IMG/VR virus record: IMGVR_UViG_3300023109_000139 | Location: 1-23,958 of that record | Direction: 5' to 3' (one strand) | DNA: 23,958 nt | Source: a virus | Shown here: positions 9,542 through 15,902 of the stretch, one piece after another | How the letters are laid out: each line of letters opens with the position of its first letter | Position numbering within the stretch: position 1 is the stretch's first letter | Notes under the pieces: generated by a model | What the model saw: only the letters and a program-made list of their open reading frames with translations | Told to the model about the DNA's origin: nothing | Database searches by the model: none | Program-made: the position numbers and the translations under genes

Positions 9542-10624
9542 CTAAAATATCATTGAAAACAATAATGCTTTCTTTTTACTTACCAGTTCGTCTTGCGATC
9601 CGTAGCCATTAACGAAATACAAACTTGAGCCCGCTACGCCTTCGGCTCTACTAAACAGTTTAATACCATCAGTTGGAGCATCTGGATTTAATTCATCTGC
9701 ATCTATACCAAATGCAAATGTTCCACCAGCAACTCCGTCATCACCCGGATACGGTCCTTGAGGTATATATAACACATCATTAATTTGTACGCTATTTACA
9801 CCCGGTGCTCCAAGTATTAAATCACTTGTAAGTGAAGTTGTTTCAATTGTAGTATCTTGAATTTTAATATGTTGCAGTTCTGTTCTATCATTAAAAAAGT
9901 TTGCAGATGTTGTTCCGCCAATAGTAAATTCAATACCACTAACTGCATCTCCTGCATCAACATCATGTACAGCTACAAAAGTGTCGTCTTTTTCAATTTT
10001 AGACTGGAACTTACCAACAAAGAAACCTTCTACGTAATCTTCTAACCCTTGTGCATTTATTAAAGCATCGTTGTATCCTGCTTTAATAATTGGATCTGCT
10101 GTAAAGTCAACAATATCATTAGTAGGATCTGCTACATCGGTTGTGTATTCAAATATTTGTTTGTGGTAGTCAGTACAGCCTTGAACTGTTACTACACCAG
10201 TACCTTGATTAACTAAGTACAAGTCGGCACCAGCAGTATCAATTGAACTAGTTCGAATAGGCGTAAGCGCACCGTTGTTTGCATTTCCTATTCTTCCAAC
10301 AAAGGCTCCGTTAACATTGATACCGTTTGCACCTGGTGCAGTAATACCTTCGTCAAATACCCAAAATGCATCTTGGCCGCCTCGATCAATTTGTATTCCG
10401 GCAACATCGTCAACTATCTGATTTCCGGAAACATTTCCTCGGTTGAGTGTAATAAACGGATCATCAACTACTAATTCTTCACTATTAATAGTGGTTTGAT
10501 CACCGTCAACTTGTAAGTCACCTATTATACGAACTATTCCATCGTTTCCTGGATCAAGACGAATTTCTCCGCCGTCAGTTACTGTGATCTTATAATTTCC
10601 GTCTACATTAAGATACTTTGCCAT
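9542..10624 (-). CDS. Putative virion structural protein with fiber-type repeats (360 aa)
   Basis: The N-terminus (K-I-T-V-x-D-G-G-E-I-R-L-D-P-G, then IGDLQVDGDQTTINSEELVV and D-D-P-F-I-T-L-N) is a beta pattern I associate with structural proteins of marine T4-like phages. Around residue 270 it has D-T-T-I-E-T-T-S-L-T-S-D-L-I-L, a copy of the repeat that fills the two giant fibers, so it probably belongs to the same fiber or collar assembly. The start follows AAGGATAACAT and lies 3 nt beyond the stop of the preceding gene, suggesting one operon. Exact role unknown. Confidence 0.8.
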   Translation of the reverse strand: MAKYLNVDGNYKITVTDGGEIRLDPGNDGIVRIIGDLQVDGDQTTINSEELVVDDPFITLNRGNVSGNQIVDDVAGIQIDRGGQDAFWVFDEGITAPGANGINVNGAFVGRIGNANNGALTPIRTSSIDTAGADLYLVNQGTGVVTVQGCTDYHKQIFEYTTDVADPTNDIVDFTADPIIKAGYNDALINAQGLEDYVEGFFVGKFQSKIEKDDTFVAVHDVDAGDAVSGIEFTIGGTTSANFFNDRTELQHIKIQDTTIETTSLTSDLILGAPGVNSVQINDVLYIPQGPYPGDDGVAGGTFAFGIDADELNPDAPTDGIKLFSRAEGVAGSSLYFVNGYGSQDELVSKKKALLFSMIF

Positions 10625-10627
10625 ATG

Positions 10628-10993
10628 TTATCCTTGCTCTGTCAACAATACAATACTTGCTGTTGAATCGTTGTCAATTTCAAAGTTGTAAGAAATATTT
10701 TTAAAATCTGTCATTATATTATTTGCTATTGAAGCAATAAACACAAAAGCCGAACTTTTTAAAATATAACCCATTATAGATATTTCGTTACTATCTAATT
10801 CATCAACTTGTTTATTAACAAGTTTACAAACACCTTCATTACCTTGATCATCTTTAACTTTAAAAGTTGAGCTAGATAGTTGCGCTAAGACAGCTCCGTA
10901 AAGAGTTGCCTCAGCGTTTCCTATTTTAACTGAAACTACTAAGTCTTTTAATGACTGTAATAAATCAAAAAAGATGTTTATAGGACGTTCCAT
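10628..10993 (-). CDS. Hypothetical protein in the virion gene run (121 aa)
   Basis: No family recognised. The protein has an N-terminal helix (INIFFDLLQSLKDLVV), a middle beta region (A-Q-L-S-S-S-T-F-K-V-K-D-D-Q-G-N-E-G) that looks like a small SH3-like or OB-like barrel, and a moderately hydrophobic stretch (ILKSSAFVFIASIA) that is too short and mixed to call a membrane segment with confidence. It is tightly packed between neighbours (3 and 11 nt), so it is very likely co-translated with the virion genes. Confidence 0.7.
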   Translation of the reverse strand: MERPINIFFDLLQSLKDLVVSVKIGNAEATLYGAVLAQLSSSTFKVKDDQGNEGVCKLVNKQVDELDSNEISIMGYILKSSAFVFIASIANNIMTDFKNISYNFEIDNDSTASIVLLTEQG

Positions 10994-11004
10994 TAAGTTA
11001 GTCC

Positions 11005-11454
11005 TTATGCGTCTTCTGTAAAGTCGTCGTCGTCTGTTCCAACTAATGTATTATCGTCACCAGCTTCTTCAACTTGTGCTGCACCATCTGTTGTAGATGC
11101 TGCAAAGTTCCATGCTACACTTACACCGTCATACAAGTTAGTACCTGTTGCGCTTGGTGCTGACAATGTTGCTTTGCGTCCAGAAATTTTACTTACTGTA
11201 TATGTTTCTGCATCATCCATTTTGAATGAAATAGCCATTTCGCCTGCTGCTAATGCTGCTGGTAATTTACCAGTTGTTAGCGTACAAGTAAATTCACCTG
11301 CTGTGCCAATTTCTTCGCATACAAATTTTTTCGATCCTACTTGCTTTACGATATAACCTTCTTTGACTGCTGTGTCATTATGAAAGTTTACTTTGATTTC
11401 AGATCCGCCTGCTGTAGGTGCTCCAAATAATCTTTTGTTTAGTGGTCTTCCCAT
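11005..11454 (-). CDS. Putative virion protein of the MGRPLNKR type (149 aa)
   Basis: It begins MGRPLNKRLFG and continues with beta-rich sequence (I-K-V-N-F-H-N, Y-I-V-K-Q-V-G-S-K-K-F, T-Y-T-V-S-K-I-S-G). It ends in a strongly acidic tail (GDDNTLVGTDDDDFTEDA). I associate this N-terminus with small virion proteins encoded after gp23 in marine T4-like phages, but cannot name it. The ribosome site TAGGAG lies upstream. It is the first gene after a late promoter (11554-11561) and has an unusually structured leader. A capsid-decoration role would suit the position but is only a guess. Confidence 0.78.
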   Translation of the reverse strand: MGRPLNKRLFGAPTAGGSEIKVNFHNDTAVKEGYIVKQVGSKKFVCEEIGTAGEFTCTLTTGKLPAALAAGEMAISFKMDDAETYTVSKISGRKATLSAPSATGTNLYDGVSVAWNFAASTTDGAAQVEEAGDDNTLVGTDDDDFTEDA

Positions 11455-11478
11455 TTTTTTTCTCCTATAAAAAGTAGT

Positions 11479-11536
11479 CCTATGCCCGTTCTATGAGCTA
11501 CGCTGTGGGTTAAACAGCATAAGTCCGCCTTGCGGC
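11479..11536 (-). promoter_or_regulatory. Structured 5' leader of the late mRNA starting after the small RNA
   Basis: In the 94-nt predicted leader (11548 to 11455) the minus-strand RNA has GCC-GCAA-GGC (11527-11536, a GNRA tetraloop), GCTGT-loop-ACAGC (11502-11518) and a 7-bp long-range helix, CTTATGC with GCATAGG (11517-11523 with 11479-11485), ending just before the ribosome site. It could tune translation or protect the mRNA end. The role is inferred. Confidence 0.45.
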
Positions 11537-11553
11537 ACACTATTTGACACATG

Positions 11554-11561
11554 TATTTATC
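11554..11561 (-). promoter_or_regulatory. T4-type late promoter after the small-RNA terminator
   Basis: The minus strand reads GATAAATACATG, one base from TATAAATA. It lies immediately downstream of the minus-strand terminator at 11569-11602 and would restart late transcription for the genes 11454 down to 8673. Confidence 0.65.
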
Positions 11562-11568
11562 ATAAAAG

Positions 11569-11602
11569 AAAAAAGCCTGACACAGTTAAGTATCAGACTT
11601 TT
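11569..11602 (-). terminator. Rho-independent terminator of the small RNA
   Basis: On the minus strand an 11-bp stem (AAGTCTGATAC with GTGTCAGGCTT, two G-U pairs, 6-nt loop) is followed by a T run. The two G-U pairs become A-C mismatches on the opposite strand, so the element is designed for minus-strand RNA. Confidence 0.8.
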
Positions 11603-11812
11603 AATAAAAGTGATAGGTTGGACTTTGAGAATACCAACAACCTCCTAGTAGCTCTCGCTAAATTCGGAGGAGCCTAGCATCGGATAGTTACTTCCAAAAA
11701 CATATCTTTGTATCTCTACAATCATATGCTGCCACTACAGCTACTAGCCAAGTTGTGTCACTACGCAACACCGTTCCTTGCACTATCTAACTTAGACCGT
11801 CGCCTAACTTAT
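11569..11812 (-). ncRNA. Candidate structured small RNA, about 245 nt, downstream of gp23
   Basis: No protein gene fits this stretch. On the minus strand it begins 7 nt after a sigma70-like promoter and ends in its own terminator. Visible hairpins: 11755-11771 (GTGTT, 7-nt loop, GACAC); 11701-11728 (CATAT-GA-TTGTA-GAGA-TACAA-AG-ATATG: two 5-bp helices, a tandem G-A internal loop and a GAGA tetraloop); 11641-11670 (CCTCC outer helix, inner TAGC-GAGA-GCTA, GGAGG); 11617-11638 (GTTGG, loop, CCAAC). GNRA loops and sheared G-A pairs form only on the minus strand. CTAGTAGC (11740-11747) could instead pair with GCTACTAG (11646-11653), which would open the third hairpin, and GATAGT could pair with ACTATC. 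I could not match it to tmRNA, RNase P RNA, 6S RNA or tRNA. Confidence 0.65.
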
Positions 11813-11818
11813 GTAACT

Positions 11819-11846
11819 AATATAACATCATTAAAACAAATGTCAA
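11819..11846 (-). promoter_or_regulatory. Sigma70-type promoter for the small RNA
   Basis: The minus strand has TTGACA (11841-11846), a 16-nt spacer and TATATT (11819-11824). The -35 is a perfect consensus. It lies between the gp23 terminator and the structured RNA, and differs in type from the late promoters around it, so the host polymerase could read it before late-gene expression. Confidence 0.7.
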
Positions 11847-11869
11847 CCACTTTTTTAAAAAAAAGTCAT

Positions 11870-11898
11870 AAAAAAAGGGCGACCTAAGCCGCCCTTTA
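11870..11898 (-). terminator. Strong rho-independent terminator after gp23
   Basis: The minus strand reads AAAGGGCG, loop GCTTAGGT, CGCCCTTT followed by further Ts. This is a GC-rich stem in AT-rich surroundings, 24 nt after the gp23 stop. It should end the capsid transcript and isolate the small RNA downstream. Confidence 0.88.
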
Positions 11899-11921
11899 GT
11901 ATTGCAATTACCTAAGTAATA

Positions 11922-13094
11922 TTACGAGAATGAAATTCCCGCCATAGTTACTGTACCAAGATAATCCGCTGCGTTACCTAAAGATGACGCAGTGTTGTTA
12001 AGCTCTACATAACCATAACGTGTCATGAAGCTTACAACTGGCTCAAATGTATCTGGGTCTAGTACTACACCACTACTCATCAATGGAATGTATGGGCAGT
12101 AGAATGCAGCAGCATCTGACTCAGATGAACCTTTGTATCCAACTAATACGTTGCTGTCATCAGCTGCGTATGTGTTTACATAGATTTTCATAGCATTGTT
12201 TAATGTACCAACAAACTTAGTGTTTGTAGGTGCTTCAAACGAACCTTCTGTTGTTCTTGCGAACGCTGAAGTAGTTGCTGATTGAAGAACAGTTAGTGCC
12301 TGTGGAGACACAACAGCCCAGTTACCAGCGCCACGACGTGTGCGTTGTGCAATAGTGTTAGCAACACGGTTGATTTGAACAGCTAATGCAGCGTGTTCGT
12401 CACCAACAAATGTAGCTGTACCACTTACAGCAGCTTGGTTGTATGCTTCTTGGTTTGAAGTTCCTGCTAAGTTACCTAAAGAAGCTAATACTTCTTGGTC
12501 GATTTCAGCAGTAATTTCTTGTGCTAAAGCAGCCATAATTTCAGCTTCAACATCGATGCCATGCTGTGACTGTGCGTCTTGCGCAGCCTCAAATGTCCAA
12601 CGAGCTGATAGCTTACGTGATTTAGCTTCAACAGTTTGCTTCAAGATTTGAATACTAAGTTTGTTTCCTGGAGCACCTTCTAAAGCTGCTGTTGAAGCTG
12701 CTTTATCATCTAATGCACCTGAATACGCTTCAGCAATTTTGAATGGGCTTAATGCTTCTTCGCCTGCTGTAGTATCCGTTCCATTTGTTGAGTTTACTGC
12801 ATCTGCATAACGTACTCTCAACGTGTGGATTTGGCCCACTGGGCCTGTCATAGGTTGTACACCTACCAATTCGTTTGCAATAACGGTTGGCATTACACGT
12901 CTAATGACTGGTAAAATAACACGATTAAGTGTTGCGACATTGCCTGCAGAAGTTGCTCCAGCTGTAGCACTCTCTGACAAATACCTGCGGGTATTTTCCA
13001 GTGTACTTTCCATCACAGATTTTTTATTACCTGCTAAGCCTTCTAATAGAGCACCTTTAGTCTCCTGCCAGCGACTTTCTAGTAGTTCCGACAT
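11922..13094 (-). CDS. 23: Major capsid protein gp23 (390 aa)
   Basis: Builds the hexamers of the T4-type head. The diagnostic stretch is the maturation site and the segment after it: RRYLSE then SATAGATSAG, followed at residues 61-92 by LPVIRRVMP, GVQPM and G-P-V-G-Q, which matches the T4 gp23 pattern I-A-E/A-E, V-R-R-A-I-P, GVQPM-N-S-P-T-G-Q. The L-S-E motif at residues 39-41 fits the gp21 cleavage rule (L/I-x-E), so about 41 residues should be removed, against 65 in T4. At 390 aa it is much shorter than T4 gp23 (521 aa), implying a smaller delta segment and a reduced insertion domain. The ribosome site is TAGGAG. It follows gp22 by 15 nt and is closed by the terminator at 11870-11898. Confidence 0.96.
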   Translation of the reverse strand: MSELLESRWQETKGALLEGLAGNKKSVMESTLENTRRYLSESATAGATSAGNVATLNRVILPVIRRVMPTVIANELVGVQPMTGPVGQIHTLRVRYADAVNSTNGTDTTAGEEALSPFKIAEAYSGALDDKAASTAALEGAPGNKLSIQILKQTVEAKSRKLSARWTFEAAQDAQSQHGIDVEAEIMAALAQEITAEIDQEVLASLGNLAGTSNQEAYNQAAVSGTATFVGDEHAALAVQINRVANTIAQRTRRGAGNWAVVSPQALTVLQSATTSAFARTTEGSFEAPTNTKFVGTLNNAMKIYVNTYAADDSNVLVGYKGSSESDAAAFYCPYIPLMSSGVVLDPDTFEPVVSFMTRYGYVELNNTASSLGNAADYLGTVTMAGISFS

Positions 13095-13109
13095 ATTAAT
13101 CTCCTATAA

Positions 13110-14210
13110 TTATATTCCAGCTAGACGTTTAAATTCAACTAAGTTGTCTTTTTCGTCTGCTTGTCTACTAACGTTAGTTTGTGAAATAATTTCACGGTTG
13201 CCTGTAATTTCTTTGCCTTCTGTGATTTTTGCCTTTTTGGCTGGAGTATTACCGTCAATTACTGCCGATAGGTACTTATCAAACGACTTACGTAAGTTAG
13301 GTGTTTGAACTGATTCCAGTAAATCTATCATAATCTCTTTCTGGTCTTTTGATAAAGGTCCAGTAAGTTCATTAAGTGTGTCTTTGCGTTCTGCTGCTTC
13401 GACTAAACGCTTCTTCTCAGTTGCCTGAGCTTCTGCTAATGTTTTTGCCTTTGCTGCAAATGCTTTTGCTTCTGCTAATTGAGCATCCTTGGTTTCAAGA
13501 ACGGTCATTAGTTTAGCTGTTTCTGACTTTTCATTTAAGTAACTGCCCGCATACTCAGAAGCAAATGCTTCAAATAGTTTGCGACCAAAGTCATTTCTAC
13601 GTGCAACTTCAATATCTTCTTTAAGTCCGCCGATTTCGCTCTTAAGAGCTTTATCAACAGTCTCAGATACTGCTTTTGCACTTCTTTCGATAAAGTTAGT
13701 TTTAACTTTAGCGAAGTGTGTCTTAGCTTCGCGTACTAAACGTACTTTTGTTTCAGCTAAGTCTTTTTTATCTTCGTGGAACTCTGCAAGTTCTTTTGCA
13801 AGTGATTCAACAACAAATTCTTCAAGTTTTCCGAAGTTTTCAGCCATTGCTACTTGATCTGCATGTAGCTCACTAACTTCTTTAGTTAGTTGCTCCATAA
13901 CAAATCCTTTTAGTGTTTCAGCGTTTTCACGTTGAGCTACTGCATATTTTGCACGGGCTTCTGCTAACTGCTTTCGATCTTCAGCAAATTCAGCAATTTC
14001 TTCTGCTAAACGCTCAGATACTAAAGAATCAATGGCTTCAACCATAGTTCCTTTATCATGCTCATATTTTTGAGCAAACTCTTCACGTAATTCAGCAGTT
14101 GCTTGTTGACGATTTTCTTTGATCTTCGCGTCCCAAGCTTCTTGAATTTCGTTGCGCACTTCCTCTGAAACTACATCGTTTTCAAAAAGTGTTTTTAGTG
14201 CATCCAACAT
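13110..14210 (-). CDS. 22: Prohead scaffolding core protein gp22 (366 aa)
   Basis: Main scaffold inside the prohead, removed by the gp21 protease during maturation. The sequence is almost wholly charged alpha helix and coiled coil (long runs of E, K, A, L, with repeats such as L-A-E-x-x-A-E-F-x-E-D-R-K at about 68-84 and 140-152), as in the gp22 family. The C-terminal part (GPLSKDQKEIMIDLLESV, then FDKYLSAVIDG) is the conserved end I expect for this family. Several L-x-E and I-x-E sites could be cut by gp21. Gene order gp21-gp22-gp23 confirms the call. The start follows AGGAGAAAATAAT. Confidence 0.93.
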   Translation of the reverse strand: MLDALKTLFENDVVSEEVRNEIQEAWDAKIKENRQQATAELREEFAQKYEHDKGTMVEAIDSLVSERLAEEIAEFAEDRKQLAEARAKYAVAQRENAETLKGFVMEQLTKEVSELHADQVAMAENFGKLEEFVVESLAKELAEFHEDKKDLAETKVRLVREAKTHFAKVKTNFIERSAKAVSETVDKALKSEIGGLKEDIEVARRNDFGRKLFEAFASEYAGSYLNEKSETAKLMTVLETKDAQLAEAKAFAAKAKTLAEAQATEKKRLVEAAERKDTLNELTGPLSKDQKEIMIDLLESVQTPNLRKSFDKYLSAVIDGNTPAKKAKITEGKEITGNREIISQTNVSRQADEKDNLVEFKRLAGI

Positions 14211-14225
14211 ATTATTTTCTCCTCG

Positions 14226-14858
14226 TTATTGGAGTTTGTTGATTATATTAACCAACGATTCCTTTAGATACTTTTGTGCCTTTTTATCTTCTTTTGTTGC
14301 CTGTGCTAATTCGTATGCCTTCATCCCGCCACGTGCATTCATTAAATGTTCGTAGATTGGTGTAGGATATGCACCAGGGGCGCTTGGCTGAGCCACAACG
14401 TCCACAGTGATTATTTCAAAATCAGAAACTTCATTACTGCCGTCTTCTGATACGTTACCCGAACCTCTAGAGCTAACGCCAAGTTTGACGCCAGCTTCTA
14501 GCATAGTTTGGACTAACTGCCCCATTGGGGTAGGTAAAATCTTTAACTTTCCGTAACCGTTTGGTCCATCCATCCACATATCTGTGATCATATGGCTTAC
14601 ACGATCTAAGTTAATATTAAGGCCTTCCGGATGATCAACTTCACCGAGAACACTGTATCCTCCACTTACTTGATCATTGAGAGTTTTGACAGCCCTTCCA
14701 ATCTCATTAACAGGATACACACGTTGGTTTGCGTTACGCACTCCGCCTTGTATACAAATACCTTTCATATAAAGGTCTTTTCCCCCGTTGGGATTTTCAG
14801 TAGACTCAACGACCATATTAGCTTGGTCAAATGTCAAATGCTCTCGTAAGTTTTTCAT
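14226..14858 (-). CDS. 21: Prohead maturation protease gp21 (210 aa)
   Basis: Serine protease of the herpesvirus-assemblin-like fold that cleaves core, scaffold and capsid proteins after assembly. Visible elements: Y-M-K-G-I-C-I-Q near residue 30, then R-N-A-N-Q-R-V-Y-P at 41-49 (substrate-cleft motif of this family), GEVDHP with the likely catalytic His76, and GVSSRGSG with the likely nucleophile Ser129 or Ser130. The following D-F-E-I-I-T-V-D-V-V and P-S-A-P-G-A are also family motifs. Length matches T4 gp21 (about 212 aa). The C-terminal helix with several K and L may be self-processed. The ribosome site is AAGGAAG. Confidence 0.95.
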   Translation of the reverse strand: MKNLREHLTFDQANMVVESTENPNGGKDLYMKGICIQGGVRNANQRVYPVNEIGRAVKTLNDQVSGGYSVLGEVDHPEGLNINLDRVSHMITDMWMDGPNGYGKLKILPTPMGQLVQTMLEAGVKLGVSSRGSGNVSEDGSNEVSDFEIITVDVVAQPSAPGAYPTPIYEHLMNARGGMKAYELAQATKEDKKAQKYLKESLVNIINKLQ

Positions 14859-14871
14859 CTAAACTTCCTTA

Positions 14872-15789
14872 TTACTTGCCAACAGTCGATTTTTTATTGT
14901 CAGCACTTTCGCCTGCGCCTTTTTTCTCTGCGCCATGGCCTTTTGGTTGAGCTTTCATTGACTTCGATGCTTTACCACCTGGTACATTTACGTTACCAGC
15001 AGTTTCATCTTTTGCAGAGTCAGCTGTTCTACCAGTTTCTTCGCCACCTTGTACTAAGTTACCAGCGTCTCCGCCCATATCGTTAGTGCCAGCTACAGTT
15101 GACTTCGAGTTTGCACCGTTGTCGCCCATTTTAGCGGATACTTTTTCAACATACTCGCGCATTTCTTCGCCAGCTGTTTTTGGTTCTGTAGATTCTTCAA
15201 CTTCGTCTTCGTCAGTTGCTTCTTCTACTGCTTCTTCTGTGTCTTCTTCAGCTTCGCCAAAGTTAAATGACTCTTCTTCTGAATCGTCATCTTCATCACC
15301 AGCTTCCATATCGTCTTCAGCTTCGTCATCTCCGCCTTCGTCGCCAGCCATCATTTTTTCAAATTCAGCTTTTAGGTCATCTAGTGCATCTTCTAGGTCT
15401 TCAACACGATCTTCAACATCGCCTTCTTCACCTTCTTCACCTTCTTCTTCGTCGCCTGCGTCTTCGATGTCACTCATCATGTCATCTGCAGGATCGCCGC
15501 CCATGTCCATTGGGTCAGCTTCAACTTCAAATTCGTCTAAGTCGAATCCTTCGTCTACTTCTTCGTCAGTAGTCTCATCTACTTCTTCATCCGTAGCTTC
15601 ATCAACTTCTTCGTCTGTTGTTTCATCAACTTCTTCGTCTGTTACTTCTTCTAAATCATTTTCTAATAGACCTTCGTAGATGTCTCTTGACTTTTCTACG
15701 ACAATCTCGTGAAATAGCTCTTCAGCGCCTGACTTATCTTCATTGATAAGACGCTCGAGCATTTCTTCAAACTTATTGCGATCTGCCAT
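14872..15789 (-). CDS. Acidic prohead core protein (gp67/gp68 position, 305 aa)
   Basis: The protein lies directly upstream of gp21, where T4 has the core proteins gp67 and gp68. The N-terminus (KFEEMLERLINEDKSGAEELFHEIVVEKSRDIYEGLLEN) has the helical form of prohead core proteins. The middle is extremely rich in Asp and Glu, as in gp67, with a tandem repeat at residues 50-81 (four copies of TDEEVDE plus one variable residue). The tail (about 225-305) changes to basic, Gly/Lys-rich sequence and ends in KKSTVGK. It is much longer than T4 gp67 (80 aa) or gp68 (141 aa), so it may combine both roles. The late promoter at 15846-15853 drives it. Confidence 0.8.
   Translation of the reverse strand: MADRNKFEEMLERLINEDKSGAEELFHEIVVEKSRDIYEGLLENDLEEVTDEEVDETTDEEVDEATDEEVDETTDEEVDEGFDLDEFEVEADPMDMGGDPADDMMSDIEDAGDEEEGEEGEEGDVEDRVEDLEDALDDLKAEFEKMMAGDEGGDDEAEDDMEAGDEDDDSEEESFNFGEAEEDTEEAVEEATDEDEVEESTEPKTAGEEMREYVEKVSAKMGDNGANSKSTVAGTNDMGGDAGNLVQGGEETGRTADSAKDETAGNVNVPGGKASKSMKAQPKGHGAEKKGAGESADNKKSTVGK
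15547..15642 (-). repeat. Coding tandem repeat, four copies of 24 nt (TDEEVDEx)
   Basis: Four exact-length 24-nt units encode TDEEVDE followed by T, A, T or G. Nucleotide differences between copies (for instance ACT and GCT at the variable codon) show that they have begun to diverge. The repeat is in-frame and could expand or shrink by slippage without breaking the gene. Confidence 0.85.
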
Positions 15790-15845
15790 TGTTTTCTCCT
15801 AATAATAAAATTGTTACCTATGGTAAGGCTGTCATTTGTATTTAC

Positions 15846-15853
15846 TATTTATA
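15846..15853 (-). promoter_or_regulatory. Perfect late promoter TATAAATA for the acidic core protein
   Basis: The minus strand reads TATAAATAG. The predicted start, about 15840, gives a leader of roughly 50 nt ending in the ribosome site TAGGAG. It would drive the core protein, gp21, gp22 and gp23, since I saw no other clear late promoter between them. Confidence 0.75.
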
Positions 15854-15877
15854 CACAAATGTACGTAGATATAGGTG

Positions 15878-15893
15878 AAAAACGGCTCGTTTT
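15878..15893 (-). terminator. Weak possible terminator after the Rossmann-like gene
   Basis: The minus strand has AAAACG, a 3-nt loop AGC and CGTTTT plus one T. The stem is short and its Us are mostly in the stem, so termination would be partial at best. It lies between the stop at 15903 and the late promoter at 15846-15853. Confidence 0.3.
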
Positions 15894-15902
15894 GGAAAGA
15901 TG

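Noticed and set aside
11569-11812. tmRNA, tRNA or RNase P RNA
   Set aside because: No T-arm consensus with CCA end, no tag reading frame ending in ALAA-like codons, and no RNase P signature motifs; also too short for RNase P RNA.
11569-11812. Group I intron (an AAAGATATG stretch resembles the S element)
   Set aside because: The stretch is part of a perfect local hairpin, the P, Q and R elements are missing, and there are no interrupted exons around it.
15086-15679. Plus-strand open frame of nearly pure Ser/Ala/Pro
   Set aside because: It is the mirror of the GAA/GAT-rich acidic core gene; the serine runs are reverse complements of Asp/Glu codons.
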